From NCBI RefSeq assembly GCF_003048775.2, contig NZ_CP049272.1, forward strand, positions 682,001 through 746,000: DNA of 64,000 bases, written 5' to 3'. The notes under the pieces were generated by a model. The model was not told where the DNA came from. It did no database searches and saw only the letters and a program-made list of their open reading frames with translations. The position numbers and the translations under genes are program-made. Each line of letters begins with the position of its first letter. Position 1 is the stretch's first letter. Shown here in pieces: positions 35,608 through 44,142 of the stretch. This DNA comes from Campylobacter concisus. Lineage in GTDB: Bacteria > Campylobacterota > Campylobacteria > Campylobacterales > Campylobacteraceae.

Positions 35608-35901
35608 TTAAATTTGTGTTCTAGAAATTTCTTTATAAGCACTTAGTGCTTTGTTGCGAATTTCTAGCATAAGCTTCATGCTAGTCTCTGCTTTGCCTAT
35701 CGCAATAGCAGCTTGGTGAAGATCTTTTACCTCGCCAGTTGCAAGATCGGCTATGGCTTTATCTGCATTGATTTGGACTTTATTTAGCTCTTTTAAAGAG
35801 TCGTTTAGAGCATTTTCGAAGCCACCTTCTTCGCCTGCTTTTGCTATTTTATTTGAATTTTCATTTTTATTTATTTTGTCTAAATTTATACTATTTATCA
35901 T
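35608..35901 (-). CDS. fliE: Flagellar hook-basal body protein FliE
   Basis: A 97-residue adaptor joining the MS ring to the proximal rod, with the family's helical C-terminus (AIAIGKAETSMKLMLEIRNK followed by AYKEI). The start overlaps the flgC stop by one base (TAATG), implying coupling. It has no cleaved signal because it is exported by the flagellar type III system. Confidence 0.95.
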   Translation of the reverse strand: MINSINLDKINKNENSNKIAKAGEEGGFENALNDSLKELNKVQINADKAIADLATGEVKDLHQAAIAIGKAETSMKLMLEIRNKALSAYKEISRTQI

Positions 35902-36401
35902 TATGCTTGTCCTGAAATAAGTGATATCGCACTTTGTGCTATTGTTTTTGCATTTTGAAAGGCTGCCACGTTTGCTTGATATGCCCTTGTTGCTTCAAGT
36001 AGGTCAGACATCTCAATGACCGGATTTATATTCGGAAATGCGACGTAGCCATTTGCATTTGCGTCTGGATGGCTCGGGTCATATTTTAGCTGAAAGTCCT
36101 TATCGTCACGCACCACTTTATCCACGATCACGCTAGTTAGGGCAGGGTGAGCGTTTCTTGGTGAGCTTGGGTCGTCGAGTGGATTTTCATACTCGAGTAG
36201 ACTTTGTGAGTTTTTAAGCTGATCGTTTAAAATTTTATTAAAGTTCATCTCTTTAAAGATGACCTCTTGCCTTCTGTAAGGGCCACCTTCAGCCGTTCTT
36301 GTAGTTTGAGCGTTTGCTATGTTTGAGCTGATGACATTCATCCTGAAGCGTTGCGCGCTTAGTCCATATCCGCTAATATCAAAATCATTTAAGTATGACA
36401 T
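35901..36401 (-). CDS. flgC: Flagellar basal-body rod protein FlgC
   Basis: A 166-residue proximal rod subunit starting SYLNDFDISGYGLSAQRFRM with the rod/hook-family motif VISSNIANAQTTRT, and the C-terminal helix ATRAYQANVAAFQNAKTIAQ. Two adjacent ATG codons (36404 and 36401) follow AGGAGAG; the second has better spacing. It starts 8 bases after flgB. Confidence 0.96.
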   Translation of the reverse strand: MSYLNDFDISGYGLSAQRFRMNVISSNIANAQTTRTAEGGPYRRQEVIFKEMNFNKILNDQLKNSQSLLEYENPLDDPSSPRNAHPALTSVIVDKVVRDDKDFQLKYDPSHPDANANGYVAFPNINPVIEMSDLLEATRAYQANVAAFQNAKTIAQSAISLISGQA

Positions 36402-36409
36402 CATCTCTC

Positions 36410-36844
36410 CTAGTTCTTAGCACTTGCGTCTATTACGCTTTTAAAGATATTGCCTTGAGCCTTGTAGGCGCTATCAAGGGCGTTTATCATAACTGTGTTT
36501 TTACCCATTTCTGTTGTCTCAACATCAAGATCGACTGTATTTGCGTCGTTTCTAGCCATGTGACCATCACGCAAGAAAATTTGAGCTGTGTCGCTTTTTG
36601 GGAAATCAACCGCAGCCATGTGTGCTTCGTTTGTTTTAGCTAAATTTAGTTTTTTACTCTCTGAAACGTTGTAAATTTCATCTGCTTTTTCTTTTAAAAC
36701 ATCTTCAAATCTTATATCTCTAGCTTTATAAAATGGTGTATCAACGTTTGCAAGATTACCAGAGATTAGTTTTTGGCGTAGTTCTCTGCCTGCAAGAGCT
36801 GATTCAACAAGTGGGCTAGATTTTGATTTATCTAAAACAAACAT
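36410..36844 (-). CDS. flgB: Flagellar basal-body rod protein FlgB
   Basis: A 144-residue proximal rod subunit with the conserved LISGNLANVDTPFYKARDI near residue 30 and a heptad-rich C-terminal helix. ATAAGGAT precedes the ATG. It is the first gene of flgB-flgC-fliE-pbpB and sits directly behind a clear sigma-54 promoter. Confidence 0.96.
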   Translation of the reverse strand: MFVLDKSKSSPLVESALAGRELRQKLISGNLANVDTPFYKARDIRFEDVLKEKADEIYNVSESKKLNLAKTNEAHMAAVDFPKSDTAQIFLRDGHMARNDANTVDLDVETTEMGKNTVMINALDSAYKAQGNIFKSVIDASAKN

Positions 36845-36875
36845 TTAAAATCCTTATGAAATTTCATATTTTTAT

Positions 36876-36893
36876 AAGCAAACGATGTTCCAA
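36876..36893 (-). promoter_or_regulatory. Sigma-54 (RpoN) promoter of flgB-flgC-fliE-pbpB
   Basis: The minus strand reads TTGGAACATCGTTTGCTT. GG and GC are separated by exactly 10 bases, as in the -24/-12 consensus, and the TTTGCTT end is typical of Campylobacter RpoN promoters. Transcription would start near 36867, about 23 bases before flgB. Confidence 0.85.
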
Positions 36894-36906
36894 ATATAGG
36901 GCAAAT

Positions 36907-37503
36907 TTATTTTGTCTCATAAATTTTTGCCAGATCTTCTTTCATTTTTGTGACTTTTATACCACCAAGATAGTATTTTACCCCGTATTGTCCGCTATCT
37001 ACGTCTGTTAAAATTTGATATTCGCCATTTTTTATCACGACCTTAAAAGGTAGTGCGATCTCGTGTTTATATTCGATGTCTCTTACGATCTGCTCGGCAA
37101 GTCTGTCATTTATCTTTTGATCGTTTGTTATGAAGTAGTAGGCGTTAAATTTTTGCATAAATTCGTGTAAAACATACTCATTTGTGACATTTTCAAAATG
37201 AGTTAGTCCAATTAGTGTAAATTTATCTTTGTTTTCAAGCTGATATTTTGTAAGCTCAGCTGCCTCTTTTTGACAAGGCGGGCAAAATGTACCAAAAATA
37301 TCGATCATTAAAACCTTATTTTCATCATTTTTGATAGCAAAGCCGTGATCTTTTCGAACTAAAGTAAGCTCTTTACCGCTTACATCTACAAGTTTAACTT
37401 CTTCATTTGGGCTAAATTCTTTAAAATTTACACTACTGCTTTCATCATCGCCACAACCAAAAAAAGCAAATAAAGTGATTATTAAAACGAGTAAATTTTT
37501 CAT
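36907..37503 (-). CDS. Thioredoxin-like lipoprotein
   Basis: A 198-residue lipoprotein (signal MKNLLVLIITLFAFFGC, Cys17) with a thioredoxin fold: active site CPPC at 74-77 in FGTFCPPCQKEAAEL and a cis-proline region near ALPFKVV. It resembles TlpA/ResA-type periplasmic reductases that keep cytochrome or other cysteines reduced. Which substrate it serves cannot be told here. It lies 8 bases after smpB, as the last gene of that run. Confidence 0.85.
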   Translation of the reverse strand: MKNLLVLIITLFAFFGCGDDESSSVNFKEFSPNEEVKLVDVSGKELTLVRKDHGFAIKNDENKVLMIDIFGTFCPPCQKEAAELTKYQLENKDKFTLIGLTHFENVTNEYVLHEFMQKFNAYYFITNDQKINDRLAEQIVRDIEYKHEIALPFKVVIKNGEYQILTDVDSGQYGVKYYLGGIKVTKMKEDLAKIYETK

Positions 37504-37511
37504 CTTATCCC

Positions 37512-37967
37512 TTAAACATATCTTTTTATGGCAGCTCTTGCCTCTTTGTCTGCCTCGCGTCTTTTTAAAGTCTCGCGTTTATCGTGTAAATTTTTACCTT
37601 TTGCAAGGGCGAGCCTTGCTTTTACGATATTTTTATCACTTAGATAAAGTGCTAAAACAACCAGTGCTAGTCCATCTTGTGAGACTTGACCGAAAATTTT
37701 ATCAATCTGCTTTCTATGCATCAAAAGTTTTCTGGCTGCTCGCTCATTTGGACGAAATGCGCTATGTGTAGTCTCAAGATAGCTAATGTGGGCGTTTAGT
37801 AAGAAAAGCTCGCCCTTTATGATGCGCACAAAGCTATCTTTTAAATTTGCTCTACCAGCCCTTAGAGCCTTGACTTCGCTGCCTTTTAAAACGATGCCAG
37901 CTTCAAAGGTCTCAAGTATGCTAAAGTCATGCAGGGCTTTTTTGTTTTTTGCTAGATCTTTTATCAA
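37512..37967 (-). CDS. smpB: SsrA-binding protein SmpB
   Basis: A 151-residue tmRNA partner needed for trans-translation, which rescues stalled ribosomes and adds the SsrA degradation tag. It starts with the family's [20 protein letters not shown] and contains [19 protein letters not shown] and the basic tail [20 protein letters not shown]. It starts 11 bases after ispE. No tmRNA gene is in this window. Confidence 0.97.
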   Translation of the reverse strand: MIKDLAKNKKALHDFSILETFEAGIVLKGSEVKALRAGRANLKDSFVRIIKGELFLLNAHISYLETTHSAFRPNERAARKLLMHRKQIDKIFGQVSQDGLALVVLALYLSDKNIVKARLALAKGKNLHDKRETLKRREADKEARAAIKRYV

Positions 37968-37978
37968 AATTTTACCTT

Positions 37979-38722
37979 TTATTTTACGCTAAATACGCTA
38001 CTGCCGCTACCACTTAGAAATTTATCTTTAAACTCGTTCATCTGTGGATAGAGCTTAAAGCATGGGGCAAAAAGATCGTTTAGCTCCTCGTTTTTATAAA
38101 TTTCAAGTAGCTCTTTGCTCTTTAAATTTTGCATCTTTTTTGTAGCATTAACGTCTATGTATTGTAAGAAATTGCTTCTAAATTCTTGATAAACCATCGG
38201 TGTGGAGCAAAAAACATTTGGCGTGAAGATATTTAAATCCGGCACTTCGTCATCAAATTTTTCTATGATCTCACCTATACCGCTTACATTTGCTGCCTTG
38301 TAGCCACTTACGAAAAAAGCTACATCTGCGCCAATTTTAGACGCTATTTGCATCAAATTTTTGCGTTTTATATTTAAATTTAGCTCATCATTTACCATTA
38401 GCAAAAAGGTGGCGGCGTTTGAACTACCTCCGCCAAGACCCGCACCAATTGGGATATTTTTGTTGATGATGATTTTATGAGAGCTAAAAAACTCGTCGAG
38501 CTCGTTTGAAAAGCTGGCTCTTTTTAGCTCATCTACCGCTTTTTGAATGATATTGTCTTTTATATCGCGGTTGTTGCATTCTATGGCAAATGAATCTGAC
38601 TTTTTAAAATAGATTTCGTCAAAAAGCTGCTCACAGAGGATAAAGCGCGATAAAATTTCGTGATAGCTGCCTCTAGTACCAACTATCTTTAAAAATATAT
38701 TTATCTTTGCAAAGCTTTTCAT
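37979..38722 (-). CDS. ispE: 4-diphosphocytidyl-2-C-methyl-D-erythritol kinase
   Basis: A 247-residue GHMP kinase of the MEP isoprenoid pathway, phosphorylating CDP-methylerythritol. It has the ATP-binding motif [18 protein letters not shown] and the N-terminal [14 protein letters not shown] with the catalytic region, plus GSGSSVFSV at the C-terminus. The ATG overlaps the csrA stop by 4 bases (ATGA). Confidence 0.96.
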   Translation of the reverse strand: MKSFAKINIFLKIVGTRGSYHEILSRFILCEQLFDEIYFKKSDSFAIECNNRDIKDNIIQKAVDELKRASFSNELDEFFSSHKIIINKNIPIGAGLGGGSSNAATFLLMVNDELNLNIKRKNLMQIASKIGADVAFFVSGYKAANVSGIGEIIEKFDDEVPDLNIFTPNVFCSTPMVYQEFRSNFLQYIDVNATKKMQNLKSKELLEIYKNEELNDLFAPCFKLYPQMNEFKDKFLSGSGSSVFSVK

Positions 38723-38949
38723 TTCTCGATTTTTTTAGCTAGCTCGTGGATATCGGCTTCACTTGCAGTTTTTGTGGCATGGATATTTTCGTTTTTGATA
38801 TCATTTGCTAGTTCGCTTCTTAGTATCATTGTATTTCGTGGCGCTTCGATACCGAGTTTAACAGTATTTTTTGAAATATTTACTATGACAACTTTTATGT
38901 CATTTCCTATTAAAATTTCTTCATTTTCTTTTCTTGCTAGGATTAACAT
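38719..38949 (-). CDS. csrA: Carbon storage regulator CsrA
   Basis: A 76-residue RNA-binding protein starting MLILARKENEEILIGNDIKV, the canonical CsrA opening, with a longer helical tail. CsrA dimers bind GGA hairpins in mRNA and repress translation; in Campylobacter it controls flagellin and biofilm, with FliW as antagonist (family knowledge). Its start lies inside the truB end and its stop overlaps ispE, so it is embedded in an overlapping operon. Confidence 0.97.
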   Translation of the reverse strand: MLILARKENEEILIGNDIKVVIVNISKNTVKLGIEAPRNTMILRSELANDIKNENIHATKTASEADIHELAKKIEK

Positions 38950-39764
38950 TTTTCAACCTTATTTAGAGTGTAATTTATAGTATCATCCGTGATTTGGATT
39001 ACGCTCATAAATTTATCATAATTTAGCAAATAAATTCCTTGCTTTTGTGTTTCAAAATCGTTAATTTTTAATTTCTTACCATCAAGAATATCGTTTATAT
39101 CCCCAAGATATGTATTTTTCTGAATGTTTAAAAAATCACAAATATTCAAAAATTTTTCATTTTCGTAGCAAAATTTGCCTTCACTTGTCCTTTTTAATGA
39201 GCTTAAAGTTACATTATAACCAAGCTTTTTTCCAAAAATTTCTGCATACGAACGGATATAACTTCCTTCGCTTACGCTTAGACGGATAGTTAAAAATGGG
39301 TGCGAATAGTTTAAAATTTGGCTATCAAAAATTTCCATCGTTTCTGTCTTTAGCTCAAATTCTTCGCCGTTTCTAGCTAGCTTGTAGGCTCTTGTACCAT
39401 TTACATGCTTGGCGCTAAATTTTGGCGGGATGTAGCTTATCTTGCCAGTCAGCTCACTTCTTATGGCTTCTAGTTTTTCTAAATTTATCTCTTTTACATT
39501 TGAAATTTCAGTGATATTTTCATTGTCCATGCTAGGACTGCTAGCCCCAAGCCAGATCGTTGCTTTATAGACTTTTGGGCTTTTGTCTAAAAATCTAAAA
39601 AATTTCGTATACGAGCCAAAAGCGACTATTAAACAACCGCTTGCAAATGGATCAAGTGTGCCTGAAAACCCAGCCTTTTTAACGCCGTATTTTCTCTTTA
39701 GTCGCCCTAAAAAGTGGTTTGAGCTCATGCCAGCTGGCTTATTTGCCACGAAGATGGCGTTCAT
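38943..39764 (-). CDS. truB: tRNA pseudouridine-55 synthase TruB
   Basis: A 273-residue enzyme converting U55 of tRNA to pseudouridine. The catalytic aspartate is in KAGFSGTLDPFASGCL, after the N-terminal NKPAGMSSN, and KVYKATIWLG follows. The ATG overlaps the helicase stop by 4 bases. The C-terminal PUA-like region is short. Confidence 0.96.
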   Translation of the reverse strand: MNAIFVANKPAGMSSNHFLGRLKRKYGVKKAGFSGTLDPFASGCLIVAFGSYTKFFRFLDKSPKVYKATIWLGASSPSMDNENITEISNVKEINLEKLEAIRSELTGKISYIPPKFSAKHVNGTRAYKLARNGEEFELKTETMEIFDSQILNYSHPFLTIRLSVSEGSYIRSYAEIFGKKLGYNVTLSSLKRTSEGKFCYENEKFLNICDFLNIQKNTYLGDINDILDGKKLKINDFETQKQGIYLLNYDKFMSVIQITDDTINYTLNKVEKC

Positions 39765-41830
39765 ACGGCCTTTTCCACGAAGCTTGACATTATTTCTCTT
39801 ACATTGCCACCAAAATTTATGGTCAGTTTAAACTCTTTTTTGATCTTGCTAACCGCGCTCACCCTGCCAATACCAAAAATTTTATGCTTAACCAAGTCGC
39901 CTTTTTTAAATTCATTACTCTGTTCGATGACTAGCGAGCCATGCGTTATGCCACTTTCGCTTAAAAATCTACTTTTATTTAGTCTTGTTCGCTGACCTTT
40001 GTAAAAGCGCGAATTTGCAAAGCTTAGGCTAAGTGTCTTTTTGGCTCTTGTTATCGCCACATAAGCGAGCCTGCGCTCCTCTTCGATGTCGCTACCATCG
40101 CCAATGAGCGGGAAAAATCCCTCTTCAAGGCCGATCACAAAAAGGTGTTCAAACTCAAGCCCCTTGCTCGCATGCACGCTCATAATGCTAATAGTCTCGT
40201 CGCTGATGCCGTCTTGCTCGCTTGTTAGCGTGATCTCGTTTAAAAACTCTTCTAGATCAAAGCTTGGATTTTGCTTGATCTGATCTTTTAAAACAGCGTA
40301 AAACTCGTCGATGTTCGCCGCTCTTTCAGCACCATCTGGCAAGCTCTCGTAGTATTTTTTCACGCCAAATTTAGCTTCAAATTTATCTATCAGGTCAAAA
40401 ACCGAGCTGCTTTCTTGAAGCTCTTTTAGGTTGTTTGCAAACTCAAGAAGGGCTGATTTTACCTTTTTACTAAAGGCTTCGTCGTTATCAGAGATGTTTG
40501 AGATCGCCTCGTAAATGGAAATTTTACCCTCAAATGCCATCTTTTCAAGCTTATCAAGGCTTACTTTGCCTAGTCCTCGCTTTGGGCGATTTATGATGCG
40601 TCTTATTGAAAAGTCATCATTTGGATTATTTATCAGTCTTAGATAGCTTATGATATCTTTGATCTCGGCTCTTTCGTAAAATTTAACGCCGCCTACCATT
40701 TTATAAGCGATCTGTTCTTTGTTTAGCCCATCTTCAAGTGAGCGAGAGAGCGCGTTTATGCGGTACAAGATCGCGATATCTTTTGCCTGCACGCCTTTGC
40801 TTAAAAGCTCTTTTATATTTTTTGCGATCTTGCCAGCCTCGACGCTCTCATCAAAGCTCTCTAACAAATTTACAGCTTCGCCTTCGCCTTTTGTGCCTAC
40901 AAGCTTTTTGCCAAGGCGGTTGCGGTTATGATCTATCAGTTCGTTTGCAGCCTTTAGTATCGCCTCACTCGAGCGGTAGTTTTTCTCAAGTCTGATGATC
41001 TTTACGTTGCTAAACTGATCTTTGAAATTTAAGATATTGTCTATCTTTGCACCACGCCAGCCATAAATACTTTGGTCATCATCGCCAACCACACAGATGT
41101 TTTCGTGGCATAGACAGAGCTTTTTTAGGAGCTTATACTGAAGGTCGTTTGTGTCTTGATACTCATCGACCATTATGTATTTGTAGCGGTTTGAAATTTC
41201 TCTAGCAAGATCTTCGTTTTCGTCTAAAATTTTATACGTAAGCCCTAGTAAATCGTCAAAATCAACAAGGTTGTTTGCCTTTAAATAGTCCTCGTACTTT
41301 TCATAAATTTGCGCTGCTTGCTTGTAAAAGTTATCCTTGCTCTTGTCAAATGAAGAGAAATTTGCATTTTTATAGACCTCTTCGACGCTTAAAAGTGAGT
41401 TTTTGTAGTTTGAAATTTCACTTGACAAAATAGCCGTGGCAACCGGGCTTTCAAAGCTTTTGATGATACGCTTTTTATCGTCTGTGTCGATGATGACGAA
41501 GTTGTTTTTTCTGCCAAGCTTTTCTATGTAGAGCTTTAAAAACAAAAGTCCAAATTTGTGAAATGTGCAAAGAAGCGGCGAGTAGTTTTTGCCGCTTTGG
41601 CTTAGCATCGCCATGGCTCTACTACGCATCTCGTTGGCGGCTTTGTTTGTAAAAGTAAGAGTTAGTGTGTTTGCCGCGTCTATGCCGACTTCGCCGATGA
41701 GATAGGCAAGCCTAGTTGTAATCGTCTTTGTCTTGCCACTGCCAGCACCTGCAAGTATGAGCATCGCCCCATCTATGTGAGTGGCTGCTTCGCGCTGGGC
41801 TTCGTTTAAATTTGATAGTAAATTTTCCAT
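39761..41830 (-). CDS. uvrD: UvrD/Rep-family ATP-dependent DNA helicase
   Basis: A superfamily 1A helicase of about 689 residues: Q motif NEAQREAA, Walker A AGAGSGKTKT, VDEYQDTN, GDDDQSIYGWRGA, TSEQDGISDETISIMSVHAS with KGLEFEHLF, and VAITRAK. These unwind DNA 3' to 5' in repair and replication restart. The frame opens at TTG 41866, but the ATG at 41830 gives the usual short N-terminus before NLNEAQ. The C-terminal Tudor-like segment (KKGDLVKHKIFGIGRVSAV) marks the PcrA/UvrD branch. UvrD, PcrA or Rep identity is not resolved. Confidence 0.94.
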   Translation of the reverse strand: MENLLSNLNEAQREAATHIDGAMLILAGAGSGKTKTITTRLAYLIGEVGIDAANTLTLTFTNKAANEMRSRAMAMLSQSGKNYSPLLCTFHKFGLLFLKLYIEKLGRKNNFVIIDTDDKKRIIKSFESPVATAILSSEISNYKNSLLSVEEVYKNANFSSFDKSKDNFYKQAAQIYEKYEDYLKANNLVDFDDLLGLTYKILDENEDLAREISNRYKYIMVDEYQDTNDLQYKLLKKLCLCHENICVVGDDDQSIYGWRGAKIDNILNFKDQFSNVKIIRLEKNYRSSEAILKAANELIDHNRNRLGKKLVGTKGEGEAVNLLESFDESVEAGKIAKNIKELLSKGVQAKDIAILYRINALSRSLEDGLNKEQIAYKMVGGVKFYERAEIKDIISYLRLINNPNDDFSIRRIINRPKRGLGKVSLDKLEKMAFEGKISIYEAISNISDNDEAFSKKVKSALLEFANNLKELQESSSVFDLIDKFEAKFGVKKYYESLPDGAERAANIDEFYAVLKDQIKQNPSFDLEEFLNEITLTSEQDGISDETISIMSVHASKGLEFEHLFVIGLEEGFFPLIGDGSDIEEERRLAYVAITRAKKTLSLSFANSRFYKGQRTRLNKSRFLSESGITHGSLVIEQSNEFKKGDLVKHKIFGIGRVSAVSKIKKEFKLTINFGGNVREIMSSFVEKAV

Positions 41831-41881
41831 TTTTCGCTTTTTAAATTTTCTTTTGATTTTAGCCAAAAATGCTTAAAATTA

Positions 41882-42331
41882 CTATTTTTTCTTAAATATA
41901 TCTTTATTTTTTGGGTTTTGCAAAAAGACTGAGGCTGATTTTTTAGCGTGATCGACTTGCTTCTCTTTTGGCTTGTAGATAGAGAAATTTACAAGGATCG
42001 GGCTATTTTCAACCAAAATTTGAACCACCGCGCCAAGCGGAAACGATACCACTGAGGCAAAATTCTCACTACCAAAGCCAGCCTCAAAACTTAGCTCATC
42101 TTGTGTTAGTTTCGCACTCTCAAGCGTATAGCCACCAAGTGAAAACATAATGACTGGCATGCTAAAGCTCCTGCTTATCTCATCTGGTAAGCTTGGCTCA
42201 AAGCTAACTAGCGGTAAATTTGCCATAACTGAGAAATTTACCCCTTTTTCAAGCAAAAAATCAATGCACTCATAGACGTGCATCTTCATCAAAAGCGAAA
42301 ATTTCTCATCATCTAAAATTTCGTCTAACAT
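41882..42331 (-). CDS. SspB-like protein (putative ClpXP adaptor)
   Basis: A 149-residue protein usually left hypothetical. I see the SspB fold pattern: an N-terminal helix (KMHVYECIDFLLEKGVNF) followed by strands VSFEPSLP, PVIMFSLGGYTLESAKLTQD, ELSFEAGFGSENFASVVSFP and a helix LGAVVQILVENS. This parallels E. coli SspB, where a helix ending in LTPHLVVD leads to VRFNARFGG, VSVPLAAVLAIYAREN. The C-terminal tail is basic (NPKNKDIFKKK), a place where SspB carries its ClpX-binding motif, but that motif itself is not recognisable. SspB delivers SsrA-tagged proteins to ClpXP. Similarity is by eye only. Confidence 0.6.
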   Translation of the reverse strand: MLDEILDDEKFSLLMKMHVYECIDFLLEKGVNFSVMANLPLVSFEPSLPDEISRSFSMPVIMFSLGGYTLESAKLTQDELSFEAGFGSENFASVVSFPLGAVVQILVENSPILVNFSIYKPKEKQVDHAKKSASVFLQNPKNKDIFKKK

Positions 42332-42332
42332 C

Positions 42333-44054
42333 TTAATCCTTTGAAATTTCTAAAAACTCATCTACTAGCTTTTTGACCTCGTTTATGCCAATCTGCCAGA
42401 AATTTTTATCATCGATATCAAAGCCAAATTTACCTACAAGCTCCTTTGGACTAAGGCTGCCGCCAAGGCTCAAAAACTTGGTGTAAATTTCAACAAAATT
42501 TTTGCATTTGCCGCTTTTATAAAGCCCAAAAAGTGCAAGCACTAGAAGCTGCGCATAAGAGTAGGCGTAGCAGTAAAACGGCGTGTGGATGAAGTGCGGG
42601 ATGTAGCTCCACCAAATTTTGTAGTAGTCATTTAGCGTGATGCTTTTGCCAAACATCTTTTTGCTCTCTCTTAGCCAAATTTTATTTAGCTCATCTAGGC
42701 TGATCTCGCCTTCATGTGCGTGCACAGCTCGCTCAAATGTGGTGAAATTTATCTGGCGGTAAAGCGTGGCAAATATATCCTCGATCTTGCCAGCAAGCAG
42801 TGAAATTTTCTCTTTTTTGCTAAGGCCGTCTTTAACGTGATCAAAAACTAGCATCTCGCAAAATACTGAAGCTGTCTCAGCCGTGGTTAGCGGAGTGTCT
42901 GAGTTTAGGTAGCTTACACTATATGATAGCTTTTGATGCACGGCGTGGCCAAGTTCGTGAGCTAGCGTGAAAAGATCTCTTCGTTGGTTGGTGTGATTTA
43001 GCAAAACATAGGGATGCGTGTCGCTTGATCCTGAGTGAGAAAATGCGCCACCTCGCTTGTTTGGCGCTGGATAAACGTCGATCCAGCCGTCACTAAAGGC
43101 ACTTTTGGCGATCTCGCCAAATTTAGGTGAAAACGCCCCGAACGCCTTTAAAACTATCTTTTTGCACTCATCAAATTTATACTCGCCCTCGCTGCTAAGA
43201 GGCGCGTATCTATCGTAGTCATAAAGCTTTTTAAGGCCTAAAATTTCTCTTTTTCGCTCATAAAATTTAGCAACTAGGTCAAAATTTTTTTCAGTTACAG
43301 CAATGAGCGAATCAACGCTTTTTTTAGTGATTTGATTTTCAAGGTGTCTTGACTCTTCAGGAAGCTTGAAATTTCTAAGCTCGCAGCTTGTTTTTAGATC
43401 AGTTTTTATCATATTGTATATGTAGCCAAGAAGGTGCTGGTGTTTGCTAAGCTCGTTTGAAAGGCTCTTAGCGGCTAGTTTTCGCACGCTTTGATCGTTA
43501 TCATGAAACTTGGCTAAAATCTCTTCTTCATTTAAAAGCTCACCTTTAAATTTAAACCTCATTTTGCTCATACTCTCATCAAAAAGCCTTGAAAAGCCCT
43601 CAGCTCCAGTGCTTGCAGTGCGAAGCAAGACCCTTTCTTCGGCAACACTAAGTTGGTGCGGTTTTGCTTTGGCGAGGTTGCTTAGATAGTAGCCGTATTT
43701 TTTAGAGCTTTTTATGATCTCTTCTTGTTTTTTAGGGCTAAACTCATTAAATTTGATCTCAAAAAATATCAAATTTTCATTTGCTTTTGTCGCTATCTCA
43801 TCGATCTTTGCATAAAACGCTCCCTTGCTTGTATCTTTGGCAAAATTTAAAAAAGAATAGGTCATTACTTTTGAAATTTTAGCTATCAAGCTTTCATATT
43901 CGCCAAATGCCTTTAAAAATTCATCTGTTTTTAAATTTTCATAATTTTCAAGGTATTTATCTTTAAATTTTTTGCACTCTTTTTGTAAATTTAGTGCGTT
44001 TTGCTCGCACTCTTTTTCGTTTGCAAAAAGTGCTTTTAGATCCCAAATTTGCAT
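42333..44054 (-). CDS. pepF: Oligoendopeptidase F (M3 family metallopeptidase)
   Basis: A 573-residue cytosolic zinc peptidase that degrades peptides. The zinc motif HELGH is in FTLAHELGHAVHQ, and the second glutamate ligand is about 26 residues later (TTAETASVFCEML). The N-terminal helical half is typical of M3B enzymes. The next gene starts 1 base after its stop, so they are coupled. The gene lies 88 bases from sstT with a terminator between. Confidence 0.94.
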   Translation of the reverse strand: MQIWDLKALFANEKECEQNALNLQKECKKFKDKYLENYENLKTDEFLKAFGEYESLIAKISKVMTYSFLNFAKDTSKGAFYAKIDEIATKANENLIFFEIKFNEFSPKKQEEIIKSSKKYGYYLSNLAKAKPHQLSVAEERVLLRTASTGAEGFSRLFDESMSKMRFKFKGELLNEEEILAKFHDNDQSVRKLAAKSLSNELSKHQHLLGYIYNMIKTDLKTSCELRNFKLPEESRHLENQITKKSVDSLIAVTEKNFDLVAKFYERKREILGLKKLYDYDRYAPLSSEGEYKFDECKKIVLKAFGAFSPKFGEIAKSAFSDGWIDVYPAPNKRGGAFSHSGSSDTHPYVLLNHTNQRRDLFTLAHELGHAVHQKLSYSVSYLNSDTPLTTAETASVFCEMLVFDHVKDGLSKKEKISLLAGKIEDIFATLYRQINFTTFERAVHAHEGEISLDELNKIWLRESKKMFGKSITLNDYYKIWWSYIPHFIHTPFYCYAYSYAQLLVLALFGLYKSGKCKNFVEIYTKFLSLGGSLSPKELVGKFGFDIDDKNFWQIGINEVKKLVDEFLEISKD

Positions 44055-44103
44055 ATTTATCCTTTAAATTTTTGGGACATTTTACAAAAAAATGGATAAA
44101 AGT

Positions 44104-44134
44104 AAAATTTCAGCCAAAATTTAGCTGAAATTTT
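44104..44134 (-). terminator. Terminator of sstT
   Basis: Perfect 11-bp stem (44104-44114 pairs with 44124-44134), loop of 9, located 9 bases after the sstT stop. On the minus strand the stem ends in TTTT and is followed by ACTTTTA. Confidence 0.8.
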
Positions 44135-44142
44135 ATTGAAGG

